Positions 8,489 to 16,045 are shown, counted from the stretch's first letter. The stretch: 64,000 nucleotides of DNA from Muribaculaceae bacterium Isolate-037 (Harlan) (GCA_003762615.1 RIAZ01000017.1:36658-100657); one strand, 5' to 3'. The notes: generated by a model not told the origin, from the letters alone. Translations and numbers: made by a program.

Positions 8489-8505
8489 CGTATCACTTTA
8501 CTACG
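8489..8505 (-). promoter_or_regulatory. Phage palindrome, copy E
   Basis: On the minus strand CGTAGTAAAGTGATACG, one base different from copy D (47038-47054). It lies in the gap between the repressor gene (8598-9005) and the integrase operon, upstream of the latter. Confidence 0.45.
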
Positions 8506-8597
8506 GTGCTTATACCGCTACTTACCTGTATTTCTCGGCTTTATATATAATAAGGTATAGCCAAAATTTCAGTATAAAGGAACGGTACGCCCAAGGA

Positions 8598-9005
8598 CTA
8601 CCCGACAGCGGCAGAGGTTGCAGTGTCGCCCCGGTGGACATCCGCTTTTTTAGTAAGTTCGGTTAGCCGTTCGATAGTCCGCTGTTGACTTTCTATTATA
8701 GAGAGAAGGCGGGCTTTTTCTTCGCGGGCATCTTCCAAAAGTTTAAGCAGAATTTCGGAAGGTGCCGCTTCGTGGGCTTCCGGCTTTTCTTCGGGTAGAA
8801 GCATTTCGCCCTCGCCCATCATAAGCCACAGCGGATTAAGGCGGGGAAATTGTATGGTAATTTGTTGCAGAGTGTCCGGCATTATAGACTTGCGAATACT
8901 TTGTATATAGGCAGACCCCACACCGACCCGCCTACAAAATTCTCGTTCGCTGATACCTACAAACTTTATAAAGTCTTTAAGTCGCTCTTTTACTGTTCCT
9001 TCCAT
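8598..9005 (-). CDS. Phage repressor, XRE-type HTH
   Basis: 135 residues. The N-terminal HTH (VKERLKDFIKFVGISEREFCRRVGVGSAYIQSIRKSI, residues 5-40) is followed by NPLWLMMGEGEMLL, the typical end of Bacteroidetes phage XRE repressors, and then a C-terminal coiled coil (LLKLLEDAREEKARLLSIIESQQRTIERLTELTK). There is no peptidase domain. It is divergent from the early operon and faces a region with paired direct repeats overlapping a promoter, which fits a CI-like lysogeny repressor. Confidence 0.85.
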   Translation of the reverse strand: MEGTVKERLKDFIKFVGISEREFCRRVGVGSAYIQSIRKSIMPDTLQQITIQFPRLNPLWLMMGEGEMLLPEEKPEAHEAAPSEILLKLLEDAREEKARLLSIIESQQRTIERLTELTKKADVHRGDTATSAAVG

Positions 9006-9052
9006 TGCTTTGAATGGGTTAAATGTTAAAAATTCCTAAAAACACGTCCTTT

Positions 9053-9104
9053 GTATGGCAAACACTTGCATCGTGTATGGCAAAGTATTAACTTTGCATC
9101 GTGT
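9053..9104 (+). promoter_or_regulatory. Early rightward promoter with paired operator repeats
   Basis: A -7 element TAACTTTG at 9089-9096, with CTTG at 9065-9068 twenty bases upstream as a near -33 box. Two direct repeats overlap it: GTATGGCAAA (9053-9062 and 9075-9084) and TTGCATCGTGT (9066-9076 and 9094-9104). The second copy of the latter covers the -7 box, so repressor binding would block the promoter. Confidence 0.6.
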
Positions 9105-9177
9105 TAGTAATTCAGTTGCAAAGTTAGCGAAAATTACGGCACGAAGCAATAACAAAAATTACTTAAATTTCAGTTAT

Positions 9178-9402
9178 ATGGACTTCACGACAACCCAAAT
9201 TAACAGCAACTTCCGAATTAAAGTTAGCGGAGTAAACGGCGAAGGGAAGCGATTAAATACCCTCGTCGGAGTAAGCGGGCTTCTTCGTCTTATTGGCGAA
9301 AAATTAGCCAATAACCTACTAACCCGCGCCTTTAAGTGTATGCTTGATAAGTGCGTATGCAAACTTCGTCGCGGGCTTAAAATTACATTCTACTACAAAT
9401 AA
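9178..9402 (+). CDS. Conserved small early protein (74 aa)
   Basis: Start chosen at the ATG of MDFTTTQINSNFRIKVSGV. A longer frame from 9055 would run through the operator repeats and the promoter, so the shorter start is preferred. It shows TLVGVSGLLRLIGEKLANNLLTRAF, then DKCVCKLRRGLKITFYYK, a pattern I associate with a small conserved protein family of Bacteroidetes phages and ICEs. The C terminus is strongly basic. It is the first early gene after the promoter. Function unknown. Confidence 0.65.
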   Translation: MDFTTTQINSNFRIKVSGVNGEGKRLNTLVGVSGLLRLIGEKLANNLLTRAFKCMLDKCVCKLRRGLKITFYYK

Positions 9403-9414
9403 GCATACAAGTAT

Positions 9415-9645
9415 ATGGCAAATAAAACTATTAAGGCTAAGGCAGTCGTAAAAGTGCTTACCGACTTCGGCTATTGGTGCCTGGCAGAGATACGCGGACT
9501 TAAAGAAGGCACAATATTAGAAGGCCGGTTTAACCCCAAAAACAAAGCCTTTGATTTTTCCTACAACGGGCAAGACGCAATGCTGTGGATAGGACAAAAC
9601 GGTGAACTAATAGAAGACGAAACAACTAACCCCATACAACAATGA
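9415..9645 (+). CDS. Hypothetical early protein (76 aa)
   Basis: 76 residues with alternating strands (AVVKVLTDFGYWCLAEIRGLKEGTILEGRF, then AMLWIGQNGELIEDE) suggesting a small beta-barrel. It lies 12 bases after the previous gene and overlaps the DUF3873 gene by 4 bases (ATGA), so it is translated as part of the early operon. Not recognised. Confidence 0.6.
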   Translation: MANKTIKAKAVVKVLTDFGYWCLAEIRGLKEGTILEGRFNPKNKAFDFSYNGQDAMLWIGQNGELIEDETTNPIQQ

Positions 9646-9866
9646 GCATGAACGACAACCGGGGCTGTAGTGTTTGCCCCGCCGGAAGCGAGAACTACGA
9701 AGTATTCACTACCCGCCTACGTGGAAAGCGAGTTAAGCGCGTCCAATACGACTACCGCACCCCGGACGGGGAACTATTCGCTACCGTGGCTTCGTCCTTG
9801 ATTGAGTGCCGCCACCGCCGCGATGAGTGGTTAGAGAAGCGACAGGCAAACAAGGGTAAGGGTTAA
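9642..9866 (+). CDS. DUF3873 family protein (prophage copy)
   Basis: 74 residues with core QYDYRTPDGELFATVASSLIECRHRRDEW, closely matching the ICE gene at 2827-3048. The N terminus (CSVCPAGSENYEVF) has the usual CxxxG..NYE lead-in of this family. It overlaps its upstream neighbour by 4 bases. Having the same family in two adjacent but unrelated elements suggests a role useful to many mobile elements; none is established. Confidence 0.8.
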   Translation: MSMNDNRGCSVCPAGSENYEVFTTRLRGKRVKRVQYDYRTPDGELFATVASSLIECRHRRDEWLEKRQANKGKG

Positions 9867-9879
9867 TTTTCCCGATAGC

Positions 9880-9896
9880 CGTATCAAGTTAATACG
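9880..9896 (+). promoter_or_regulatory. Phage palindrome, copy A
   Basis: CGTATCAAGTTAATACG in the ~200-base gap between early genes. No TAnnTTTG follows directly. The tRNA-like element starts 88 bases downstream. Confidence 0.55.
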
Positions 9897-9983
9897 AAGC
9901 AACCACAACTATATAGCAAGCCAACGGAGAAAGAATCCCTTTCGTGAAGGCTATAAACCGTTGACAACCGGGAACAGGCCGGA

Positions 9984-10034
9984 GCGCGGACGCAGCAAAA
10001 GCGGGCGTAGGAAGTTCGAGCCTTCCACCGCGCA
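9984..10034 (+). ncRNA. tRNA-like minihelix (acceptor plus T-arm, no anticodon arm)
   Basis: GCGCGG (9984-9989) can pair with CCGCGC (10028-10033). A perfect 5-bp T stem GGAAG/CTTCC (10010-10014 and 10022-10026) encloses the loop TTCGAGC, a perfect T-loop consensus. A lone A follows the acceptor stem in the discriminator position. Only ~19 bases separate the 5' acceptor strand from the T-arm, enough for one short hairpin (CGC-AGCAAAA-GCG) and no room for D and anticodon arms. Not a functional tRNA in the usual sense; it could be a tRNA mimic, a processing signal or a decayed phage tRNA. Confidence 0.4.
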
Positions 10035-10064
10035 CTAAATTCTAACCGCTTAATAATTCAAAAT

Positions 10065-10307
10065 ATGACATTGACAGCGACAAAAGCAGCCTTCCGAGGC
10101 TTCCGAAACGGACTTAAACAAGTAAAGATGGGCGACTACGAAGCCTGTATAGCCGACCTTTGGGCGGCATTGGGAATCAATAACCGCAATTCCTTCTATT
10201 GCTACCGCGACGGCAAGCAGGAGCCAAAAGCAAGCCAAGCTGTAGCAGTTACGGAAGTATTCGCCAAGTATGGAGTAACCGAAAATATTTGGGGGATATG
10301 CGACTAA
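10065..10307 (+). CDS. Small regulatory-type early protein (80 aa)
   Basis: 80 residues. The pattern DLWAALGINNRNSFYCYRDGKQEPKASQAVAVTEVFAKYGVTENIWG resembles small HTH-like proteins of Bacteroidetes mobile elements that follow the repressor region. It overlaps the next gene (ATG at 10298 inside its last codons), so the two are coupled. It may be a Cro- or CII-like regulator, but no DNA contacts can be read with certainty. Confidence 0.55.
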   Translation: MTLTATKAAFRGFRNGLKQVKMGDYEACIADLWAALGINNRNSFYCYRDGKQEPKASQAVAVTEVFAKYGVTENIWGICD

Positions 10308-10705
10308 AAGCAGAGCTTACCCGACGGGAAGGCGAGGTAGCCGAGTTGTTGGCGTGGGGAGCGAGTAAGAAAGAAGTAGCCGAAAGGCTCTTTATTTCAG
10401 CCCGAACCGTAGAGAACACCGCCCGCAACATATACGCCAAGATAGGCATCCAAAAGGCTACGGAACTTTGCGTTTGGTGGTTTTGCACAAAGTGCGGCGT
10501 TCCCGTGAGCTTAGACCCGCTTAAACGCGCCTTCATAGCGACAGCCCTGCTGTTGGTTATGGGCTTCCACGAATACAACGGCAATAACGACGACAACTAT
10601 TTGTTACGCGGGGCCAGACCAACAACGGCACGGACAGCAAGAACGCTGCGCCGGGCAAAGGACGAGAACGAAAATATTAACCCCTTCAACAACTTGATAG
10701 CATGA
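10298..10705 (+). CDS. LuxR-type HTH protein with C-terminal membrane segment
   Basis: 135 residues from ATG 10298. Residues 6-56 (LTRREGEVAELLAWGASKKEVAERLFISARTVENTARNIYAKIG) form a clear LuxR/GerE four-helix HTH. There is no receiver or sensor domain. A hydrophobic stretch (AFIATALLLVMGF) follows, then a basic tail. It overlaps its upstream neighbour by 10 bases and the next gene by 4. It is a good candidate for the regulator of later phage genes, possibly the protein that binds the repeated 17-bp palindrome; that link is inference. Confidence 0.8.
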   Translation: MRLKAELTRREGEVAELLAWGASKKEVAERLFISARTVENTARNIYAKIGIQKATELCVWWFCTKCGVPVSLDPLKRAFIATALLLVMGFHEYNGNNDDNYLLRGARPTTARTARTLRRAKDENENINPFNNLIA

Positions 10706-10953
10706 CAAGCGAGGAACTAAAAACAAAGATATTCGGCAAGACCGAAACCGGGGAACGGTACACGTTCCGGCAGTGGCTAATTTTCGTATGGTTCGCCCTG
10801 TCGCTATTCCTTCTTTGCGCAGCCGCCGACGACGCAAGTATAACCGTATTATTGGTTCTATTCGCCAACTTCGCCGCTTCCGCCCATTACATTAACAAAC
10901 TTCCGCTTCCCGAAGACCCGGAAAAATACTTATACGACGATGAAGAAGATTAA
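10702..10953 (+). CDS. Small membrane protein (83 aa)
   Basis: Two predicted membrane helices (WLIFVWFALSLFLLCAAA and ITVLLVLFANFAASAHYI) and an acidic C terminus (YLYDDEED). It overlaps the LuxR-type gene by 4 bases and the DUF3853 gene by 14. Early-region membrane proteins of prophages often act in superinfection exclusion or membrane signalling; nothing specific can be said. Confidence 0.6.
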   Translation: MTSEELKTKIFGKTETGERYTFRQWLIFVWFALSLFLLCAAADDASITVLLVLFANFAASAHYINKLPLPEDPEKYLYDDEED

Positions 10954-11233
10954 CCCCGACACCCGAATAATAGACCTTACCGTAGGCCAACTTTTGGATG
11001 TAGTCGAAGACCGAGTAAGGGCGGTTTTGGCGAACAAACCAACAAAACAGGAAGGAGAACGCCGCTACGTCTACGGCCTTAAAGGATTGGCGAAACTATT
11101 AGGGTGCAGCAAGACGACCGCAAGCCGTATCAAGACTTCCGGGAAGATTGACAAAGCAATAACCCAAATAGGCGCACTTCTGATTATTGACGCGGATAAA
11201 GCCTTAGAGTTAGCCGGAAACAAAGAAAAGTAA
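10940..11233 (+). CDS. DUF3853 family DNA-binding protein
   Basis: 97 residues. The family pattern is clear: DTRIIDLTVGQLLDVVEDRV at the N terminus, then VYGLKGLAKLLGCSKTTASRIKTSGKIDKAITQIGALLIIDADKALELA. The C-terminal half is a MerR/excisionase-like winged helix (Helix_turn_helix domain). DUF3853 genes are widespread in Bacteroidetes ICEs and phages. It probably acts in regulation or excision. It overlaps the upstream gene. Confidence 0.82.
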   Translation: MKKINPDTRIIDLTVGQLLDVVEDRVRAVLANKPTKQEGERRYVYGLKGLAKLLGCSKTTASRIKTSGKIDKAITQIGALLIIDADKALELAGNKEK

Positions 11234-11257
11234 CAACACTAAATAATTAACAGCTAT

Positions 11258-13363
11258 ATGAGCAGACAAGTAACACTAAAACGCCTTACCCTTGTAAACT
11301 TTAAGGGTTTGCGAAACGTAGCCGTAGAGTTCGGCGACGGCGTTACGACCATAAGCGGACGTAACGGAACCGGGAAGACCACAATAGCGGACTCCTTCGC
11401 GTGGCTTCTTTGGGGCAAAGACAGCGAAGGAAACTCCGACTCCAAATTTGGAATAAAGACCAACGACGCGGAAGGTAACTTTATTCCCGACCTTGAACAC
11501 GAAGTAACCGGGCTTTTCGACGTGGTAGACACCGAAACCGGGGAAGCGTCAAGCGTGGAACTTCGCCGCGTCTACGTCGAGGAGTGGAAGACCCCCAAAG
11601 GCAGCACCGAGCGCACCCTGTCCGGGCACCATACCGACTACTTCTTTAACGGCGTACCCTTGAAGAAGGCGGAATACGACGCAAAGGTAGCCGCAATAAT
11701 ACCCGAAGACCTCTTTAAGGTCATTACGGATCCGTATTACTTCCTTACGCTTCATTGGAAGGCACAACGCGAATACTTGCTTACGATGGCGGGCAAGATT
11801 AACGACACGGACGTAGCAGCCACCCGCGAAGAATTTGCCGCCCTTCTGCACCGGGTAACAGGCAAGACGATGGAAGAATACAAAAAGGAAATTTCGGTAC
11901 GTCGTGGCAGAATTGAAGCGCAGTTAGATAAGATACCGACCCGCAAAGACGAAGCCACCCGAAACACCCCGGTAGCCCCGGACTACGCCGCCCTTGAAAG
12001 CGAGAAGGCGCAGATACAGGAAGACCTCGCCAACATTGACGCGGCGGCAGCTTCCGAAGCAGAAGCCAACCGCGTAGCCTACGAACAGGCGGCAAAGATA
12101 CAGGCGGAAATCAACACTAAGCGCGACGCACAGGCGAAGGCATTACAGGACGCGAAGGAAGCAGCCCGCGCAGCAGCTTACGAAACCAACCGCGTAGCCG
12201 ACGAAGCCGCCCGCGACCTCGCCCAAATACAGCGCGACGAGGAAAGCGAAAACAAATATTACTGCCGGGAGAAGTCAGTAATTACGGCTTCCATAGCCAC
12301 TGCCAAACGCCGTAAAGAGGACTACGAAGCCCAAGTAGCCGACCTTCGCAAGCGTTGGGAAGCCGTGAATAACGAACAATTCCAAGAACAGCAAGCCCCG
12401 ACCGCAGGCCCGCTTATTTGCCCGGTATTCGGTCATCAGTGCGCCGACCCCGGAGCAGCCAACCGCCATCAGTGCGACGCAGCCGCCGCCGTCGAATCCT
12501 TCCGCAAGAACCAAGAAACCGCCCGCGCCGCCTTCATTGCCAACCAAACCGCCCGACTTGACAAGATGGACGCGGAAGGCCAGGAACTAAACAGGCTTAT
12601 AGCGGCACAGGACGCGGAAATAAAACGCCTTGAAGCGGAAGCCGTCGCCCTTGATACCAAGCACAACGCCGCCGTACAGGACTACGCCACAAAGAAGGCG
12701 ACCTATAACAACACCATAGCCGCCAACCCCCGCGTAAGCACCGACCCGCAAATAGACCCGCAGACGCTCCCGACGTGGGTAGCACTTCAAAAGGAGATAG
12801 ACCAACTTAACGCCCGCCGTGCAGCCGTGACAGCTCCGACAACACAGGACACCGCCGCAGAGCGTCAGCAGAGCCGGGCGACCCTTCGCGCCCGCCTTTC
12901 CGAGATAGACCAAAAACTCGGACTTCGCGCCACCATTAAAGCCGCCGAAGCCCGTATAGTGGAACTTGATAAGGAAGCCGCTACGTTGGCACAGGAAAAG
13001 GCAGCACTTCAAACCGAAGAAGCCCTAATAGACGACTTCGTAAGATGTCGTATGGAAGAAGTAGAACGCCGTGTAAACGGATTGTTCGACGGCGTGGAGT
13101 TCCGAATGTATAAGACGCTTGTAAACGGCGAGAAAGAGCCGGACTGCGTGGCCTACATTGGCGGGGTACGATACCAAGACAAGAACCACGCCGGGCAGAT
13201 TAACGCCGGATTAGCCGTGATTAACGCCCTTTGTGCCTTCCACGGAGTAACCGCCCCTATAATCGTCGATTACGCCGAGAGTGTAAACGACTTCATCCCC
13301 GTAAAAAGCCAATTAGTCCGGCTTGTAGTCACTACGGGGGAGTTCCAAGTAACAAACAACTAA
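11258..13363 (+). CDS. SbcC/RecF-like AAA ATPase
   Basis: 701 residues. It starts LVNFKGLRNVAVEFGDGVTTISGRNGTGKTT, with the Walker A at about residues 34-42, as in SbcC/Rad50/RecF proteins. A long alanine- and glutamate-rich coiled coil follows (~residues 225-620). It is interrupted near the middle by CPVFGHQC (Cys388 and Cys395, with another HQC shortly after), reminiscent of a zinc hook. The C-terminal ATPase lobe ends APIIVDYAESVNDFIPV then LVVTTGE. It leads the recombination module (RecT-like protein, MBL hydrolase) and probably works with them in DNA-end processing. No SbcD-type nuclease is present; the MBL protein might fill that role. Confidence 0.85.
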   Translation: MSRQVTLKRLTLVNFKGLRNVAVEFGDGVTTISGRNGTGKTTIADSFAWLLWGKDSEGNSDSKFGIKTNDAEGNFIPDLEHEVTGLFDVVDTETGEASSVELRRVYVEEWKTPKGSTERTLSGHHTDYFFNGVPLKKAEYDAKVAAIIPEDLFKVITDPYYFLTLHWKAQREYLLTMAGKINDTDVAATREEFAALLHRVTGKTMEEYKKEISVRRGRIEAQLDKIPTRKDEATRNTPVAPDYAALESEKAQIQEDLANIDAAAASEAEANRVAYEQAAKIQAEINTKRDAQAKALQDAKEAARAAAYETNRVADEAARDLAQIQRDEESENKYYCREKSVITASIATAKRRKEDYEAQVADLRKRWEAVNNEQFQEQQAPTAGPLICPVFGHQCADPGAANRHQCDAAAAVESFRKNQETARAAFIANQTARLDKMDAEGQELNRLIAAQDAEIKRLEAEAVALDTKHNAAVQDYATKKATYNNTIAANPRVSTDPQIDPQTLPTWVALQKEIDQLNARRAAVTAPTTQDTAAERQQSRATLRARLSEIDQKLGLRATIKAAEARIVELDKEAATLAQEKAALQTEEALIDDFVRCRMEEVERRVNGLFDGVEFRMYKTLVNGEKEPDCVAYIGGVRYQDKNHAGQINAGLAVINALCAFHGVTAPIIVDYAESVNDFIPVKSQLVRLVVTTGEFQVTNN

Positions 13364-13377
13364 AAAATATTCCGACT

Positions 13378-14280
13378 ATGTGCAAGACCCCGGAACTTCC
13401 GGCTACCATAGTAGCCGCAAAAGAAAAATTTGAAGTTGCATTACGCGACGCTTCGGCGATAGACATCGTAAACAACTTCGGCGCAGCCTTCAACGCCGCG
13501 AAAGTAATAACCCTTCTCCGCGAAGCCCTTACCGAAGAAGTGATGGAAAAGGTATTTATGCCTTTGATGAACACAAAAGTAGGCTTTCGCACCGACCGCG
13601 ACGGCAAGCCCGACAAGAACGGACGAGTAAAGCCGCCCTACGAAGTGGCTACCGTCCGCGAAGCGATAATAGATGCCGCAATAATTGGGCTTCTTCCTAC
13701 CGGGAACCAGTTCAACATCATCAGCGGCACGATGTACCCCACGAAAGAAGGCTATACCGCCCTTCTAAAAAAGATTGGAGCGAAATACATTATCGACGTT
13801 CAACAGGACACAAGCCAAAACCCTGCCTACGCCGTATTCCCGTGCAAAGTAACGTATTCCTTTAACGGCGATAAAAATAGCCTTACGGTTCAAGCCACCG
13901 TCCGCCGCGACCAATACAGCAGCAACGACCAACTACGCGGAAAAGCGGAACGCCGCGCCAAGAAAGCCCTATACGAATACCTTACGGGAACAGACTACGG
14001 CGACGCGGACGAAACGAGCAGCCGCCCCAACATGGTAGTAGATACCGTGGCTGTCGAGATAAAGGAGCAGGTCAACACCGGCCCCGCTATTGGCTTCGAC
14101 GACGCGGAAACGGTAATGGCCGAAGAAGTCCACGCCCCGGCACAGGCAGAACCCGCGCCGCAGACATACGCCGCCCCGGTTCAGACACAAGCAGCTCCGG
14201 CACCCCAACCACAGGCACAGCCCCAGGCCGACCCACAACCGGCCCCGGCTTATAATACACCAAGAAAGCCCAATTTCTAA
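13378..14280 (+). CDS. RecT-like single-strand annealing protein (putative)
   Basis: 300 residues from ATG 13378; an earlier start would overlap the ATPase gene in another frame. The central segment (EAIIDAAIIGLLPTGNQFNIISGTMYPTKEGYTALLKKIGAKYIIDV) resembles phage RecT-type annealing proteins. A charged region (RGKAERRAKKALYEYLTGTDYGD) follows, then a disordered tail rich in Pro, Ala and Gln (from ~residue 240), often seen on ssDNA-binding proteins. It lies between the SbcC-like ATPase and an MBL-fold hydrolase, a coherent recombination module. The exact annealase family cannot be fixed by eye. Confidence 0.6.
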   Translation: MCKTPELPATIVAAKEKFEVALRDASAIDIVNNFGAAFNAAKVITLLREALTEEVMEKVFMPLMNTKVGFRTDRDGKPDKNGRVKPPYEVATVREAIIDAAIIGLLPTGNQFNIISGTMYPTKEGYTALLKKIGAKYIIDVQQDTSQNPAYAVFPCKVTYSFNGDKNSLTVQATVRRDQYSSNDQLRGKAERRAKKALYEYLTGTDYGDADETSSRPNMVVDTVAVEIKEQVNTGPAIGFDDAETVMAEEVHAPAQAEPAPQTYAAPVQTQAAPAPQPQAQPQADPQPAPAYNTPRKPNF

Positions 14281-15032
14281 TGGTACTTCGTGTTTTAGGT
14301 TCAAGCAGCAGCGGCAACGCCTACATTTTGGAGAATGTGGGCGAAGCCCTGCTCATTGAAGCCGGGGTAAACTTCAAGAAGGTAGTAGCCGCGTTGGAAG
14401 GCAATATTTCCAAAGTGGTAGGCTGTCTTATAACCCACGAACACGGCGACCACGCCGGACGGATTAACGAAGTATTGAACGCCGTTATTCCCGTCTACGC
14501 TACCCAAGGCACAATAGACAACGCCAAGGTAAAAAGCGAGTGGAAGCCGCGCACGTTGGAGCGAGAAGGCAACGGCTACAAGGTTCAGCAGATAGGAGGC
14601 TTTAAGGTTATACCGTTCGCCACGAAGCACGACTGCGCCGAACCCGTGGGCTTCTACATTTGGCACCCGGAAACGGGCGGCATTTTGTTCGCTACCGATA
14701 CCTACTACCTACCTAACACCTTCAAAGGCTTAAACAACGTCCTTATAGAATGCAACTACGACCCGGAAATATTAGACCGCAACGTAGAGGAAGGCCGACT
14801 AATTCCGACCCTTCGGGAAAGAGTGAGGGAAAGCCACCTAAGTATAGACACCTGTATAGACGCACTTAAAGCCAACGACCTGAAGGCGGTAAATAACATC
14901 GTCCTAATACACCTTTCGGCGGGTAACGGCGACCCCGTAGCCTTCAAAGATAGAGTTTACAGGGCGACCGGGAAGCGGGTACACATAGCAGCCCCCGGAC
15001 TTAGTATTAACTTCAATAAAACGCCCTTCTAA
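14280..15032 (+). CDS. MBL-fold metallohydrolase (possible nuclease)
   Basis: 250 residues. It starts VLRVLGSSSSGNAYILENVGEALLIEAG and has the zinc motif ITHEHGDHAGRI (~residues 51-62), with later ligands at KHDCAE and FATDTYYLP and VLIHLS near the end. This is the YycJ-like branch of the metallo-beta-lactamase fold. The start codon overlaps the previous stop (TAATG), so it is coupled to the RecT-like gene. In that setting a DNA exonuclease role is likely but not proven. Confidence 0.82.
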   Translation: MVLRVLGSSSSGNAYILENVGEALLIEAGVNFKKVVAALEGNISKVVGCLITHEHGDHAGRINEVLNAVIPVYATQGTIDNAKVKSEWKPRTLEREGNGYKVQQIGGFKVIPFATKHDCAEPVGFYIWHPETGGILFATDTYYLPNTFKGLNNVLIECNYDPEILDRNVEEGRLIPTLRERVRESHLSIDTCIDALKANDLKAVNNIVLIHLSAGNGDPVAFKDRVYRATGKRVHIAAPGLSINFNKTPF

Positions 15033-15034
15033 CT

Positions 15035-15238
15035 ATGATTAAAGGCTTTAATTCCGAAACCGCGCCCTTAACCGAGTACGAAGAAAACGTATTACTTCCG
15101 CTCGTCCTTCGTGGGTTGAAAACCAAGATAGGAAAGGAAAACGCAGTAACAAACCGTACAATCGTGCAGCGGCTTAACATAGCCGGATATACGGTAACAG
15201 AACCCCGGATAAGGAAACTATTAACCATATCCGAATGA
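15035..15238 (+). CDS. Small early protein, N-terminal part of a possibly split protein
   Basis: 67 residues, PLTEYEENVLLPLVLRGLKTKIGKENAVTNRTIVQRLNIAGYTVTEPRIRKLLTISE. This resembles the HTH half of a protein that, as I recall it from related elements, continues with an IATSxGYYVATSxxE segment in the same frame. Here that segment is the next gene in the -1 frame, joined by an ATGA overlap. Either this is a split, translationally coupled pair or a frameshift has occurred. The protein probably binds DNA. Confidence 0.6.
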   Translation: MIKGFNSETAPLTEYEENVLLPLVLRGLKTKIGKENAVTNRTIVQRLNIAGYTVTEPRIRKLLTISE

Positions 15239-15438
15239 CCGACCTACTACCGGGCCTTATAGCCACGTCCGGCGGCTACTTCTTAGCGACTTCGGAAGCG
15301 GAGTTATTGGACTACGAACAAAGCCTTATAGGACGCGAGGACGCTATAAAACAAGTTCGGTTAGCCATAGCCCGGCAACGGCGGATCCTTTACAACGACG
15401 CTAACCGACCCGAAGAAAACAAACCCGAAATATTTTAA
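15235..15438 (+). CDS. Small early protein, C-terminal part of a possibly split protein
   Basis: 67 residues, DLLPGLIATSGGYFLATSEAELLDYEQSLIGREDAIKQVRLAIARQRRIL. It overlaps the previous gene by 4 bases (ATGA) in the -1 frame. The pattern (ATSxGYFLATSxxEL then GREDAI) is what I would expect as the second half of the preceding gene's family. No independent function is known. Confidence 0.6.
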   Translation: MTDLLPGLIATSGGYFLATSEAELLDYEQSLIGREDAIKQVRLAIARQRRILYNDANRPEENKPEIF

Positions 15439-15462
15439 TAACCCATTAACAAACAACCCCAA

Positions 15463-16032
15463 ATGAAGAAAATAGCACTTTTCCGAAAGTACGGCGAATC
15501 CGCCGAGTTCGTAGCCCGCTTCGACAGCGTAGAAGAAGCAAGCGACCAAGTGAAGGACATCATCAACGAAGACGAAGACGCTAACGTATTCGACTTCTAC
15601 ACCGAGGAACAGGAGTACACCGACATCCGCGAACGCGTGAAGACATACGCCGACGCTTGCGAAGTCTTAGGCATAGCCGAAATGGACGAAAAGGCTTTTA
15701 AGGCCTGCGGCTTCCGTCCCGACGAGATAGCTCGCCGTAAGTTGGAAACCATAACCGAAGCCCTTAACGAAGGTTGGCGGCCGGATTGGAACAATACCAA
15801 CGAATACAAGTATTTCCCCTGGTTCCGTATTCTTCCCGGCAAGGGTAAGGACGCAGAGGGTAAACCCGTCGGCGCGACTGCCGGGCTTGCGAACGCGTCT
15901 ACGGACATCGCGGCTACGCATACGAGTGCGTACCTCGGCTCCCGGCTTTGCTTCCACGACAGCGACATCGCCGCCTACGCGGGCGACACGTTCCGCGACC
16001 TTTACGCCCAAATCTTAGTAGAAAAATTCTAA
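15463..16032 (+). CDS. Remote DGR target protein (VR2) in the early region
   Basis: 189 residues. An acidic N-terminal part (~1-60) is followed by helices (ADACEVLGIAEMDEKAFKACGF then LETITEALNEGWRPDWNNTNEYKYFPWF). From residue 137 on comes GATAGLANASTD up to YLGSRLCF (C-type-lectin-like end), then SDIAAYAGDTFRDLYAQILVE. Bases 15871-15952 (residues 137-164) align without gaps to the DGR template repeat, with differences only at template adenines. No signal peptide is visible, and the gene sits between recombination genes and an HU-like gene, far from the tail genes. Related small proteins with an SRLCF ending are, as I recall, common in Bacteroidales mobile elements. Confidence 0.75.
   Translation: MKKIALFRKYGESAEFVARFDSVEEASDQVKDIINEDEDANVFDFYTEEQEYTDIRERVKTYADACEVLGIAEMDEKAFKACGFRPDEIARRKLETITEALNEGWRPDWNNTNEYKYFPWFRILPGKGKDAEGKPVGATAGLANASTDIAATHTSAYLGSRLCFHDSDIAAYAGDTFRDLYAQILVEKF
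15871..15952 (+). repeat. DGR variable repeat VR2
   Basis: 82 bases matching TR bases 49201-49282 in register (offset 33330). Twelve substitutions are visible, all at template A. Affected residues are T139, S146, D148, I149, H153, S155, Y157, L158, L162 and C163. The homology starts at GGCGCG and ends at CTTTGCT, as at VR1, and is 30 bases shorter at the 5' side than VR1. Confidence 0.88.
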
Positions 16033-16045
16033 CCCCATACCCGAA

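Noticed and set aside
9055..9402. A 115-aa protein starting at ATG 9055
   Set aside because: That start would put coding sequence through the operator repeats and -7 box; the ATG at 9178 matches the conserved family start.
9984..10034. A normal phage tRNA
   Set aside because: Only acceptor and T-arm parts can be drawn; there is no anticodon arm, so it is listed only as tRNA-like.
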